A DNA stretch of 64,000 nucleotides from Promicromonospora sp049532985 (GTDB lineage: Bacteria > Actinomycetota > Actinomycetes > Actinomycetales > Cellulomonadaceae). The notes beneath the pieces were generated by a model. The model was not told the origin of the DNA. It ran no database searches and saw nothing but the letters and a program-made list of their open reading frames with translations. Of this stretch, positions 32,197-39,588 are shown in pieces. Position 1 is the first letter of the stretch; every line of letters begins with the position of its first letter. The DNA lies in contig NZ_CP186693.1 of assembly GCF_049532985.1 (NCBI RefSeq), forward strand, positions 372,001-436,000. Direction: 5' to 3'. A program made the translations under genes and the position numbers.

Positions 32197-33491
32197 CCGG
32201 CACCGCGGCCTGGGTGCTGGACCGGTGCGACGACCTGACCCGGTACTCCGCACGGGAGGACGCCCTGGAACGCGTCTACCTGTCGCCCGAGCACTCCGCC
32301 GCCAACACGGTGGTCGCCGCCTGGATGCGCGAGGCCGGCCTCGACACCGAGACCGACGCCGCCGGGAACCTCTGGGGCCGCCGCGCCGCCGCCGGCGCGC
32401 CCCAGCGTCCCGCCACCCCGGGCGAGCCCGCGCTCGTGCTCGGCTCCCACCTCGACACCGTGCCCGACGCCGGGCGGTACGACGGCATGCTCGGCGTGGT
32501 GCTCGCCATCGCCGTCGCGCACCGGCTGCGCCACACGGTGCTGCCGTTCGCCCTGGAGGTCGTGGGGTTCTCGGACGAGGAGGGCACGCGGTTCGGCAAG
32601 GCGCTGCTGGGCAGCTGTGCGGCCTCCGGCCAGTGGGACGCGGCCTGGTGGGAGCAGACCGACGCCGACGGCGTGACCCTGCGCGAGGCCTTCACCCGGT
32701 TCGGCCTGGACCCGGGCCGCGTGGGCGACGCCGCCCGCCGTCCGCAGGACCTGGTCGGGTACCTGGAGACGCACATCGAACAGGGTCCCGTGCTGGAGTC
32801 GCTGGACCTGCCGCTCGCGTACGTCACCACGATCGCGGGGGCGCGGCGGTTCGTGCTCACCGTCACCGGCGAGGCCAGGCACGCGGGCGGTACCCCGTTC
32901 GCCCGGCGCCGGGACGCGCTGGTCGCCGCCGCGCACCTCGTCACCCGGATCGAGGAGCTCGCGGTCGCGGCCGGCTGCCTCGCCACCGTGGGCGACCTGC
33001 ACGTGCAGCCCGGTGCCGTCAACGTCATCCCCGGCCGGGCCGAGCTCACCCTGGACCTGCGCGGCCGCACCGACGCCGACCGGGACGCCCTGTGGGAGCG
33101 GATCGTGGCCGCCGGGCAGGAGATCGCGCGCGAGCGGCGCGTGACGTTCGAGCACACCGAGACCCACCGGGCCCCGTCGACCACCTGCGACAGCCGCCTG
33201 TCGGCGGCGGTCGCCAGCGGGATCGCGGCCGTCGTGCCCGGCCTGGACCCGGCACCGCCCGGGGCGCCGTCGGACGGTGCGGCGTCCGCCCGGGTCCCCG
33301 GCCTGTGGAGCCCCGCGGGTCACGACGGCATGGCGATGGCCGCCGTGACCGGCGTCGGCATGCTGTTCGTGCGCTGCCGGGACGGGATCAGCCACCACCC
33401 CGACGAGCACGTCGAGCTCGCGGACGTCGAGGTGGCGCTCGACGCCTGCACGCAGGCCGTCCTCGCGCTCGCCCACCAGGAGGCCCGATGA
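32193..33491 (+). CDS. allC: Allantoate amidohydrolase-type M20 enzyme
   Basis: A 432-residue binuclear metallohydrolase of the M20/hydantoinase-carbamoylase family. The metal motifs SHLDTVPDAGRYDGMLG (about 86-102), EEGTRFGKALLGS (about 128-140) and ETHIEQGPVLE (about 191-201) are intact, and the C-terminal HDGMAMA carries another ligand. With allantoinase and PucG upstream, allantoate to ureidoglycine is the expected step; N-carbamoyl-amino acid hydrolases share the same motifs. It overlaps the RpiR gene by 4 nt. Confidence 0.88.
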   Translation: MTGTAAWVLDRCDDLTRYSAREDALERVYLSPEHSAANTVVAAWMREAGLDTETDAAGNLWGRRAAAGAPQRPATPGEPALVLGSHLDTVPDAGRYDGMLGVVLAIAVAHRLRHTVLPFALEVVGFSDEEGTRFGKALLGSCAASGQWDAAWWEQTDADGVTLREAFTRFGLDPGRVGDAARRPQDLVGYLETHIEQGPVLESLDLPLAYVTTIAGARRFVLTVTGEARHAGGTPFARRRDALVAAAHLVTRIEELAVAAGCLATVGDLHVQPGAVNVIPGRAELTLDLRGRTDADRDALWERIVAAGQEIARERRVTFEHTETHRAPSTTCDSRLSAAVASGIAAVVPGLDPAPPGAPSDGAASARVPGLWSPAGHDGMAMAAVTGVGMLFVRCRDGISHHPDEHVELADVEVALDACTQAVLALAHQEAR

Positions 33492-34321
33492 CGTCCGTCG
33501 CCACGCCGCTGGAGGAGCGCGTGGCCAGCGCCTACCGCGAGCTGTCCCCGCAGGAGCGCCGGGCCGCCGACGCCCTCCTGGACCACCTCGGTGACCTCGG
33601 CACCTACCGCGCCACGGAGCTCGCCACCCTCGCCGGGGTGTCGAAGGCGACGATGAGCCGCCTGTTCCGCAAGCTCGGCTACGACGACTTCGAGGGGCTG
33701 CGGGCCCACCTGCGCGCCCGTCGCGGGCGAGGCCTGCCGATCGCCGTCGAACCGCCGCCCGGCCTGCGCGAGCGGCTGGAGCAGGAGATCAAGAACCTCC
33801 AGAAGGCGTACACCCTGCTCGACGAGGGCGTGCTCGACGACATCGCCGCGGCGCTCGCGATGGCGGGCGACGTGGTGGTCGTCGGCCGCCGGGGCTCCCT
33901 GGGGCCGGCCACCCAGCTGAGGCGCAACCTGGTCCAGGTGCGCGGGCGGGTGCACCTGGCGCCCGCGCCCGGCCAGTCCCTGGCCGACGACCTCGTCGGG
34001 CTGGGCCCGCAGGACGTCGTCGTGGTGGTCTCGATCCGGCGCCACGCCTTCCGGGTGGCCGAGATGGTCGAGTCCCTGCTGGCCGACGGCGTCCGCGTGC
34101 TCCTGCTCGCCGACTCCAGCCTGCGCCACCTGTCCGGCGTCGTGACCTGGTGGATCGAGTGCCCCATCACCACGCGGGGCGCCTTCGACTCGATGGTGGC
34201 GCCCGTGAGCGTCGTGGCCGCCCTCTCGGACCGCGTGCACGAGCTGCTCGACGGCGCCGGCAGCCGTGTCGACGCGATCGACGCCCGGTACGCGCTGCTG
34301 CGCGAGATCGACGAGGGCTGA
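33488..34321 (+). CDS. MurR/RpiR-family transcriptional regulator
   Basis: A 277-residue protein with an N-terminal RpiR HTH (about 5-80; TYRATELATLAGVSKATMSRLFRKLGYDDFEGLR) and a C-terminal SIS domain (about 125-260). SIS domains in this family bind sugar phosphates, yet RpiR-type regulators also sit in purine and allantoin clusters. Lying in the middle of the cluster with 4-nt overlaps, it is co-transcribed and a likely autoregulator of the purine genes, perhaps through the repeat at 27778-27804. The effector is unknown. Confidence 0.87.
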   Translation: MTSVATPLEERVASAYRELSPQERRAADALLDHLGDLGTYRATELATLAGVSKATMSRLFRKLGYDDFEGLRAHLRARRGRGLPIAVEPPPGLRERLEQEIKNLQKAYTLLDEGVLDDIAAALAMAGDVVVVGRRGSLGPATQLRRNLVQVRGRVHLAPAPGQSLADDLVGLGPQDVVVVVSIRRHAFRVAEMVESLLADGVRVLLLADSSLRHLSGVVTWWIECPITTRGAFDSMVAPVSVVAALSDRVHELLDGAGSRVDAIDARYALLREIDEG

Positions 34322-34325
34322 CCGC

Positions 34326-35213
34326 ATGGACCTCGACGTCGACACCGTGCGCGTGGCCTGGAGCCGCGCGGACTGCGTGCTGCGGCCCGGCGAGACGTTC
34401 CTGGGCGGGGGTACCTACCTCTACTCGGAGCCCGTCCCGCCCGGGGTGACGGGGCTCGTGGATCTCACCGGCCTGGGCTGGGAGCCCTGGTCGGTGGACG
34501 GGTCGGGACTGCGCGTGGCCGGCACGTGCACGCTGGAGGAGCTGCTGGCGGGGCCCGGCGGGCTCGGGGTGCCCGGGCCGTACCGTGCGCTCGGGATCGT
34601 GGCGCCGTGCGTGGCGGCGCTGACGCTCTCGGCCAAGGTGGCCCGCACCGCCACCGTGGGCGGCAACCTGGCGCTCGGCCTGCCCGCGGGGTCGATGGCG
34701 GGGCTGTTCGCGGCGCTCGCGGCCCGGGCGGTCGTGTGGACGCCGGACGGCGGGACGCGCGAGGTACCCGTCGCCGACCTGGTCACCGGGGCCGGCGTCG
34801 TCGCGCTGTCGCGTGGTGAGGTGCTCCGCGAGGTGCTGGTCCCCGAGGCCGTGCTCCGGCAGCGCACGGCGGTCCGGCGCGCGTCGCTGACACCGACCGG
34901 GCGTACGGCCGCCATGGTGACCGGCCGGGCCGGCGAGGACGGCGCGTGGATCACCCTGACCGGGTCGGTGGGCAGGCCGCTCGGCCGCGCCGTCCGCGAC
35001 CACGCGGCGCTGGACCGCTGGATCGACACGATCGACCTGGCCGCCCCGACCGCCCCGACCGCCCTGCCCGCCCCAACCGACTCGGGCGTCCCGGACGGCC
35101 TCGCCGGCGGGGGTGGCTGGTACGAGGACACGCACGGGAGCCGCGCATGGCGCGCGGCGATGACCCGGCGGCTCGCGCACGAGGTGCTCGACGACCTGGG
35201 AGACCCGACATGA
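34326..35213 (+). CDS. Xanthine dehydrogenase FAD-binding subunit
   Basis: A 295-residue FAD-domain protein of the CO-dehydrogenase/XDH medium-subunit family. It has ETFLGGGTYLY near 21-31 and TVGGNLALGLPAGSMAGLFAAL near 113-134, the two FAD pyrophosphate/isoalloxazine motifs in somewhat divergent form. It is encoded separately from the iron-sulfur and molybdenum part that follows. It starts 4 nt after the RpiR stop. The C-terminus holds a Pro/Ala-rich stretch (about 240-262). Confidence 0.85.
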   Translation: MDLDVDTVRVAWSRADCVLRPGETFLGGGTYLYSEPVPPGVTGLVDLTGLGWEPWSVDGSGLRVAGTCTLEELLAGPGGLGVPGPYRALGIVAPCVAALTLSAKVARTATVGGNLALGLPAGSMAGLFAALAARAVVWTPDGGTREVPVADLVTGAGVVALSRGEVLREVLVPEAVLRQRTAVRRASLTPTGRTAAMVTGRAGEDGAWITLTGSVGRPLGRAVRDHAALDRWIDTIDLAAPTAPTALPAPTDSGVPDGLAGGGGWYEDTHGSRAWRAAMTRRLAHEVLDDLGDPT

Positions 35214-35252
35214 GCACCCGTGGAGACGGCGTCGGACGCCCGGAGGTCTGTG

Positions 35253-35324
35253 TGGCTGGTGTGGCCGGCGTGGTTGGTGTGGCCGGGATGGCTGGTGTGG
35301 CCGGCGTGGCTGGTGCGGTCGGCC
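35253..35324. repeat. 18-bp tandem repeat, four copies
   Basis: Four units of the type TGGCTGGTGTGGCCGGCG follow in register at 35253, 35271, 35289 and 35307, the last being the most degenerate. They fill the non-coding gap between the two xanthine dehydrogenase genes, next to a family C palindrome. No coding role is evident. Confidence 0.7.
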
Positions 35325-35340
35325 CCCGGCGGGTGTGCGC

Positions 35341-35397
35341 CGCGCAGGTGCGTTGCTGTGCGTCGACAATGTCTACTCCCTGCAACCCACCTGCGCG
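35341..35397. repeat. Palindrome family C, copy 1
   Basis: A 57-bp element with 16-nt arms (CGCGCAGGTGCGTTGC with GCAACCCACCTGCGCG, 15 of 16 paired). A central near-palindrome GTCGAC-AAT-GTCTAC lies within it. Copy 2 at 47881-47937 has the same length, arm sequence and centre. It interrupts an operon whose other junctions overlap by 4 nt, so it is probably an insertion. Confidence 0.7.
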
Positions 35398-35445
35398 GGA
35401 CGGCATCTCCCGGAGGCGCTCCCGGGCTCGCACGAGGGCCGCCGC

Positions 35446-38202
35446 ATGAGGCTCGACGGCACCGACGTCACGGCCGAACCCCGCCCCGGCCAGTGCCTGC
35501 GCACCTATCTGCGGGAGCAAGGGGCCACCGCCGTGAAGAAGGGGTGCGACGCGGGCGACTGCGGCGCCTGCACCGTGCTGCTCGACGGCGCCCCCGTGCA
35601 GTCCTGCCTGGTCCCGGCGCACCGGGCCGCGGACGCCGAGGTGGTGACCGCCGCGGGCCTGGGCCGGTTCGGGCCGGGCGGTGACCCCGCCGCGGACGAC
35701 GAGCACCTGCACCCCGTGCAGCGCGCCTTCGTCGAGGCGGCCGGCTTCCAGTGCGGGTTCTGCACGGCCGGCATGGTCTGCACGGTCGCGGGGACGCCGG
35801 AGCTGGCCCAGGAACGCACCGGACACGCGCCCGCCGCCCCGAGCCCCGCCGCCCCGAGCCCCGCCGCGCTCGCCGAGCACCTCAAGGGCAACCTCTGCCG
35901 GTGCACGGGGTACCGCTCGATCCGGGACGCCCTCGTCGGCCGCGTGAACACCGAGGTGGCCGAGCCGGGCCAGGCGTTCGGCCGCGCCGTCGTCGCACCG
36001 GCCGCCACACGGGTCGTGAGCGGCCGCGAACCGTACACGCTGGACGAGCCCGAGCCGCCGGGCCTGCTGCACGTGGCCGTGCTCGGCAGCCCGCACCCGC
36101 ACGCCCGGATCACGCGCATCGACGCGACCGCTGCCCGGCGTGCGCCCGGGGTGCACCTGGTGCTCACCCACCACGACGTACCTGCCACGCCGTACTCCAC
36201 GGCCCGGCACGAGAACCGTCTCGACGACCCCGACGACACGCGCATCCTCGACCCCGTGCTGCGGTTCACCGGGCAGCGCGTCGCGGTCGCCGTCGCCGAG
36301 ACGCCGCGGCAGGCGCGCGAGGCGCTCGCCCTGGTGGACGTCGAGTACGAGGTGCTGCCCGCCGTCTTCGACCCCGAGGACGCCCGGCGACCCGGCGCGC
36401 CCCTGCTGCACCCGGACCGGACGCCGCACGAGCACCGCGTCGCGGACGCCGGCCGGAACGTCGTGGCGCAGATCCACGAGGAGTACGCCGAACCCGGGCA
36501 CGACGGCGTCGAGGCGGCGCTCGCGGCGTCGGCCGCCACCGTGACCGGGACCTGGACCACCGAACGGGTCAACCACGTGGCGCTGGAGACCCACGGGGCG
36601 CGCGCCTGGCCCGAACCGGGGCCGGACGGCGACGTGCTGCACGTGCGCACCTCCACCCAGGTGCCGTTCCTCGTGCGTGACGAGCTCGCCCGCCTCCTGG
36701 ACCTCCCGACGGACCGCGTCCGCGTGGTGGCGGGGCGCGTCGGCGGCGGGTTCGGCGGCAAGCAGGAGCTGCTCGTCGAGGACGTCGTGGCCCTCGCCGC
36801 CCTGCGCACCGGGCACCCCGTGCAGTGGGAGCTCACGCGCGAGCAGCAGTTCACCGTCGTGCCGTGCCGCCACCCGTTCCGGGTCACCGTGCGTGCCGGG
36901 GCGGCGGCGGACGGCACCCTGACGGCGCTCGCGATCGACGTGCTCGCCGACACCGGCGCCTACGGCAACCACGCCCCCGGCGTCCTGTTCCACGGCGTGC
37001 ACGAGTCGATGGCCGTGTACCGCGCGCCGGCCAAGCGCGTGGACGCCGAGTCCGTGTACACGAACAACGTGTCGTCCGGGGCGTTCCGGGGGTACGGGCT
37101 GGGCCAGGTGCAGTTCGCCATCGAGGGGGCGATCGACGAGCTGGCCGCGCGGCTCGGCGTCGACCCGTTCGAGATGCGGCGGCGGAACGTGGTCCGCCCG
37201 GGCGACGCGTTCGTCGTCGGCCAGCTCGTGGACGGCGACCTGGAGTACGGCTCCTACGGGCTCGACCAGTGCCTCGACCTCGTCGAGGAGGCCCTGTCCC
37301 GGCCCGGCGACACGCCGCCGACCGGTGCCGGGTGGGTCGAGGGCCGCGGCGTCGCCCTCGCGATGATCGCCACCATCCCGCCGCGCGGCCACCGCACGCA
37401 CGCCCGGGTCACGCTGGAGGCCGACGGCACCTTCGTGGTCGACGTCGGCACCGCCGAGTTCGGCAACGGCACCACCACCGTGCACGCGCAGGTCGCCGCC
37501 ACGGAGCTCGGCGTGCCGGTGTCCCGGGTGCGGGTCCGCCCGTCGGACACGGCCACCGCGGGCTACGACACGGGCGCGTTCGGCTCCACGGGCTCGGTGG
37601 TGGCAGCCCTGGCGGTCCACCGCGCCGCCGCCCACCTGTCCACCACGCTGTCGAGTGCGGGATATTCGCCCTCCGGGAACGATTCGACAGGGCGAACGTC
37701 CAGCACTCAGCTCGCCGGGACGTTCGGGGAGGCCACGCACGACGGGTCGCCGCGGTCCGTGGCGTTCAACGTGCACGGGTTCCGGGTCGCGGTGCATCGC
37801 GAGACCGGGGAGGTTCGGATCCTGCGGTCGGTGCACGCGGCCGACGCCGGGGTGGTGATCAACCCGCAACAGCTCCGTGGGCAGATCGAGGGCGGTGTGG
37901 CGCAGGCGCTCGGGTCGGCGCTGACCGAGCGGATGGTGGTGCGTGACGGCGTCGTCGTGACGCGCACCCTGCGGCACTACCGGGCGCCCCAGGTCGCCGA
38001 CGTGCCCGAGACGGAGGTCCTGTTCGCCGACACCTACGACCGCCTCGGGCCGCGTGGCGCCAAGTCGATGAGCGAGGCGCCGTACAACCCCGTGGCCCCG
38101 GCGCTCGCGAACGCCGTCGCGGACGCCACGGGGGTACGCCCACGGGACCTGCCGATGCAGCGGGACCGGCTGTGGGAGCTGCTGCGCACCGACCCCGGGT
38201 AG
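35446..38202 (+). CDS. Xanthine dehydrogenase, fused 2Fe-2S and molybdopterin subunit
   Basis: A 918-residue protein. The N-terminal part has two [2Fe-2S] domains: CDAGDCGACTVL (about 25-36) and QCGFCTAGM ... NLCRCTGY (about 102-165). Molybdopterin-binding domains (about 190-910) follow, with VGGGFGGKQE near 425 and AFRGYGLGQVQ near 545, and GAKSMSEAPYNPVAPA with the catalytic-type Glu near 870. Together with the separate FAD subunit it should oxidise hypoxanthine and xanthine to urate. The start at ATG 35446 is preceded by GAGGG; upstream in-frame sequence is repeat DNA. Residues about 736-755 are encoded by a family A palindrome and look like an insertion in an otherwise conserved domain. 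Confidence 0.85.
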   Translation: MRLDGTDVTAEPRPGQCLRTYLREQGATAVKKGCDAGDCGACTVLLDGAPVQSCLVPAHRAADAEVVTAAGLGRFGPGGDPAADDEHLHPVQRAFVEAAGFQCGFCTAGMVCTVAGTPELAQERTGHAPAAPSPAAPSPAALAEHLKGNLCRCTGYRSIRDALVGRVNTEVAEPGQAFGRAVVAPAATRVVSGREPYTLDEPEPPGLLHVAVLGSPHPHARITRIDATAARRAPGVHLVLTHHDVPATPYSTARHENRLDDPDDTRILDPVLRFTGQRVAVAVAETPRQAREALALVDVEYEVLPAVFDPEDARRPGAPLLHPDRTPHEHRVADAGRNVVAQIHEEYAEPGHDGVEAALAASAATVTGTWTTERVNHVALETHGARAWPEPGPDGDVLHVRTSTQVPFLVRDELARLLDLPTDRVRVVAGRVGGGFGGKQELLVEDVVALAALRTGHPVQWELTREQQFTVVPCRHPFRVTVRAGAAADGTLTALAIDVLADTGAYGNHAPGVLFHGVHESMAVYRAPAKRVDAESVYTNNVSSGAFRGYGLGQVQFAIEGAIDELAARLGVDPFEMRRRNVVRPGDAFVVGQLVDGDLEYGSYGLDQCLDLVEEALSRPGDTPPTGAGWVEGRGVALAMIATIPPRGHRTHARVTLEADGTFVVDVGTAEFGNGTTTVHAQVAATELGVPVSRVRVRPSDTATAGYDTGAFGSTGSVVAALAVHRAAAHLSTTLSSAGYSPSGNDSTGRTSSTQLAGTFGEATHDGSPRSVAFNVHGFRVAVHRETGEVRILRSVHAADAGVVINPQQLRGQIEGGVAQALGSALTERMVVRDGVVVTRTLRHYRAPQVADVPETEVLFADTYDRLGPRGAKSMSEAPYNPVAPALANAVADATGVRPRDLPMQRDRLWELLRTDPG
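37652..37709. repeat. Palindrome family A, copy 3, read in frame inside the xanthine dehydrogenase gene
   Basis: Arms (37653-37672 and 37690-37708, core GGATATTCGCCCT with AGGGCGAACGTCC) match the intergenic copy at 19592-19648. Here the element is translated as S-S-A-G-Y-S-P-S-G-N-D-S-T-G-R-T-S-S-T-Q without a stop or frameshift. The low-complexity Ser/Thr/Gly product suggests an exposed loop. Confidence 0.7.
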
Positions 38203-38258
38203 AAACAGGTGTTTCGTCGGGGAGACCTGCTGGGAACGCAATTGAAATCCGACGGTGC

Positions 38259-38264
38259 GAGCAT
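38259..38264 (+). promoter_or_regulatory. -10 element of the leaderless guanine deaminase gene
   Basis: GAGCAT ends 6 nt before GTG 38271. It is weak as a hexamer but at the fixed distance seen elsewhere; the GAAGG after it could instead act as a ribosome binding site placed too close. Confidence 0.3.
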
Positions 38265-38270
38265 CGAAGG

Positions 38271-38786
38271 GTGAGCAGCCCCCTGGAGACGTCCGGCGCC
38301 CCGTCCGGCGCACCCGTGCACGACGACGAGGCCTGGCTCCTGCGCGCGGTCGAGGTCGCCGGCCGCAACGTGGCCGACGGCGGTGGCCCTTTCGGGGCCG
38401 TCGTCGTGCGCGCCGGTGCCGAGGTGGCCGCCGGCGGCAACCGCGTGACGCGCGACCTGGACCCGACGGCCCACGCCGAGGTCGTCGCGATCCGCGCCGC
38501 CTGCCGGGCCCTGGACACGTTCTCCCTCGCCGGGACCACGCTCTACGCCTCGTGCGAGCCGTGCCCGCTGTGCCTGTCGGCGGCGCTCTGGGCCCGCGTG
38601 GACCGTGTCGTGTTCGCCGCGGACCGGCACGACGCCGAGCGGGCCGGCTTCGACGACCGGGAGTTCTACGACCTGCTCGCCCGCGACCGCTCGACCTGGC
38701 CCAACCCGGTCCTGAACCGCCGGATCGCCCGCGCGGGCGAACCCTTCGAGATCTGGCGCGCCCACGCGGCCCGCACCCCCTACTGA
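38271..38786 (+). CDS. guaD: Guanine deaminase (cytidine-deaminase fold)
   Basis: A 171-residue nucleoside/base deaminase. Zinc site: His-Ala-Glu in PTAHAEVVAIRAAC (about 64-77) and CEPCPLC (about 95-101). The C-terminal FDDREFYDLL and WPNPVLNRR region resembles GuaD of Bacillus rather than TadA. It would convert guanine to xanthine, feeding the xanthine dehydrogenase just upstream. The GTG at 38271 was selected since the upstream in-frame sequence looks non-coding. It closes the purine cluster. Confidence 0.86.
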   Translation: MSSPLETSGAPSGAPVHDDEAWLLRAVEVAGRNVADGGGPFGAVVVRAGAEVAAGGNRVTRDLDPTAHAEVVAIRAACRALDTFSLAGTTLYASCEPCPLCLSAALWARVDRVVFAADRHDAERAGFDDREFYDLLARDRSTWPNPVLNRRIARAGEPFEIWRAHAARTPY

Positions 38787-38824
38787 CGCGGACCGATCCT
38801 GTCGCAGCGGCTTGTCCTGCTACG

Positions 38825-38830
38825 TAGGCT
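38825..38830 (+). promoter_or_regulatory. -10 element before the 13-codon upstream ORF
   Basis: TAGGCT ends 7 nt before the GTG at 38838, the same geometry as other leaderless genes here, and 45 nt before the CydB-like ATG. Confidence 0.4.
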
Positions 38831-38837
38831 TTCCGGT

Positions 38838-38879
38838 GTGGACGTCACGGAACCTGCCGGCCTGCTGGGCACCGGATGA
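38838..38879 (+). CDS. 13-codon leaderless upstream ORF coupled to the CydB-like gene
   Basis: GTG followed by 12 codons (V-D-V-T-E-P-A-G-L-L-G-T-G) ends in a TGA that overlaps the ATG of the next gene as ATGA. A -10 element ends 7 nt upstream of this GTG. Because the downstream ATG has no strong Shine-Dalgarno (only a weak GG), translation of this mini-ORF probably delivers ribosomes to it. No conserved peptide function is claimed. Confidence 0.4.
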   Translation: MDVTEPAGLLGTG

Positions 38880-39502
38880 GCACTGCCGCGGTCTGGGGTG
38901 TCCTGCTGACGGTCCTGCTGGTTGCATGGGTCGTGCTCGACGGTGCCGTCCAGGGCGTCGGCGCCACCCTGCTGCGTGAACGCGGCAAGGACGGCAGCGA
39001 CAGGCGGCGCGCCCCCGCCCGGCGGAGCACGGTGCTGGCCGCCGTCGGGCCGCTCCGGCTGCCCGGCGAGGCGTCGCTCGTGGCCGCGGCGCTGGTGCTG
39101 GTCCTCGCGTTCCCGCAGGCCGCGTCGGACCTGATGCGCGTGGCCTACCCCCTGGTGGTGGCGCTCGCGGGGTCGTGCGTGGTGCGCGACGCCGTCCTCT
39201 GGCTGCGCGGCCGCCGGCCCGGGCAGGTCTGGCACGACGTCTGGGAGGCGGTCCTGGTGGTGGCGAGCATCGTGCTCGCCGGGAGCTGGGGTGCCCTGCT
39301 CGGCGTGGCGTGGGGCAACGGGCTGGCGGCCCTGGGCCTGGCGGTCGTGGCGGTGGTGGTGACGCGGCTGCACGGGGACGCCGTCGTCGTGTGGCGGCTG
39401 CGGCGCACCACACCGCTGCCGGTGATCGTGACCGCCGTGATGATCGCGGCCCCGGTGGTCGGCACGGCGGTGGCGGCCTGGTCCCGGTTCGGCGGTGGGT
39501 AG
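38876..39502 (+). CDS. Shortened CydB-like membrane protein
   Basis: A 208-residue protein with about five to six hydrophobic helices. It aligns by eye with the N-terminal half of cytochrome bd oxidase subunit II. VWGVLLTVLLVAWVVLDGAVQGVGATLL corresponds to the first helix and the GFDFGVG segment, TVLAAVGPLRLPGEASL replaces the GPVWDGNEVWL region, and LLGVAWGNGLAAL replaces the later AFGN part. The conserved WDGNEVW residues are missing, the protein is about 60 percent of CydB length, and no cydA is adjacent. It is therefore either a divergent paralogue with a new role or a decaying remnant. The frame is open throughout. Confidence 0.55.
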   Translation: MSTAAVWGVLLTVLLVAWVVLDGAVQGVGATLLRERGKDGSDRRRAPARRSTVLAAVGPLRLPGEASLVAAALVLVLAFPQAASDLMRVAYPLVVALAGSCVVRDAVLWLRGRRPGQVWHDVWEAVLVVASIVLAGSWGALLGVAWGNGLAALGLAVVAVVVTRLHGDAVVVWRLRRTTPLPVIVTAVMIAAPVVGTAVAAWSRFGGG

Positions 39503-39588
39503 ACCTCCGGCAGGTCGGGCGCGGATCGGTTACGAACCGGACTTATCGCCCTGAAGTGCGGCGAGTTGCCGGTAAAATCCTGCGCATC

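Noticed and set aside
35335..35445. Longer start of the large xanthine dehydrogenase subunit at 35335
   Set aside because: The added residues are encoded by the family C palindrome; the iron-sulfur domain begins normally at ATG 35446.
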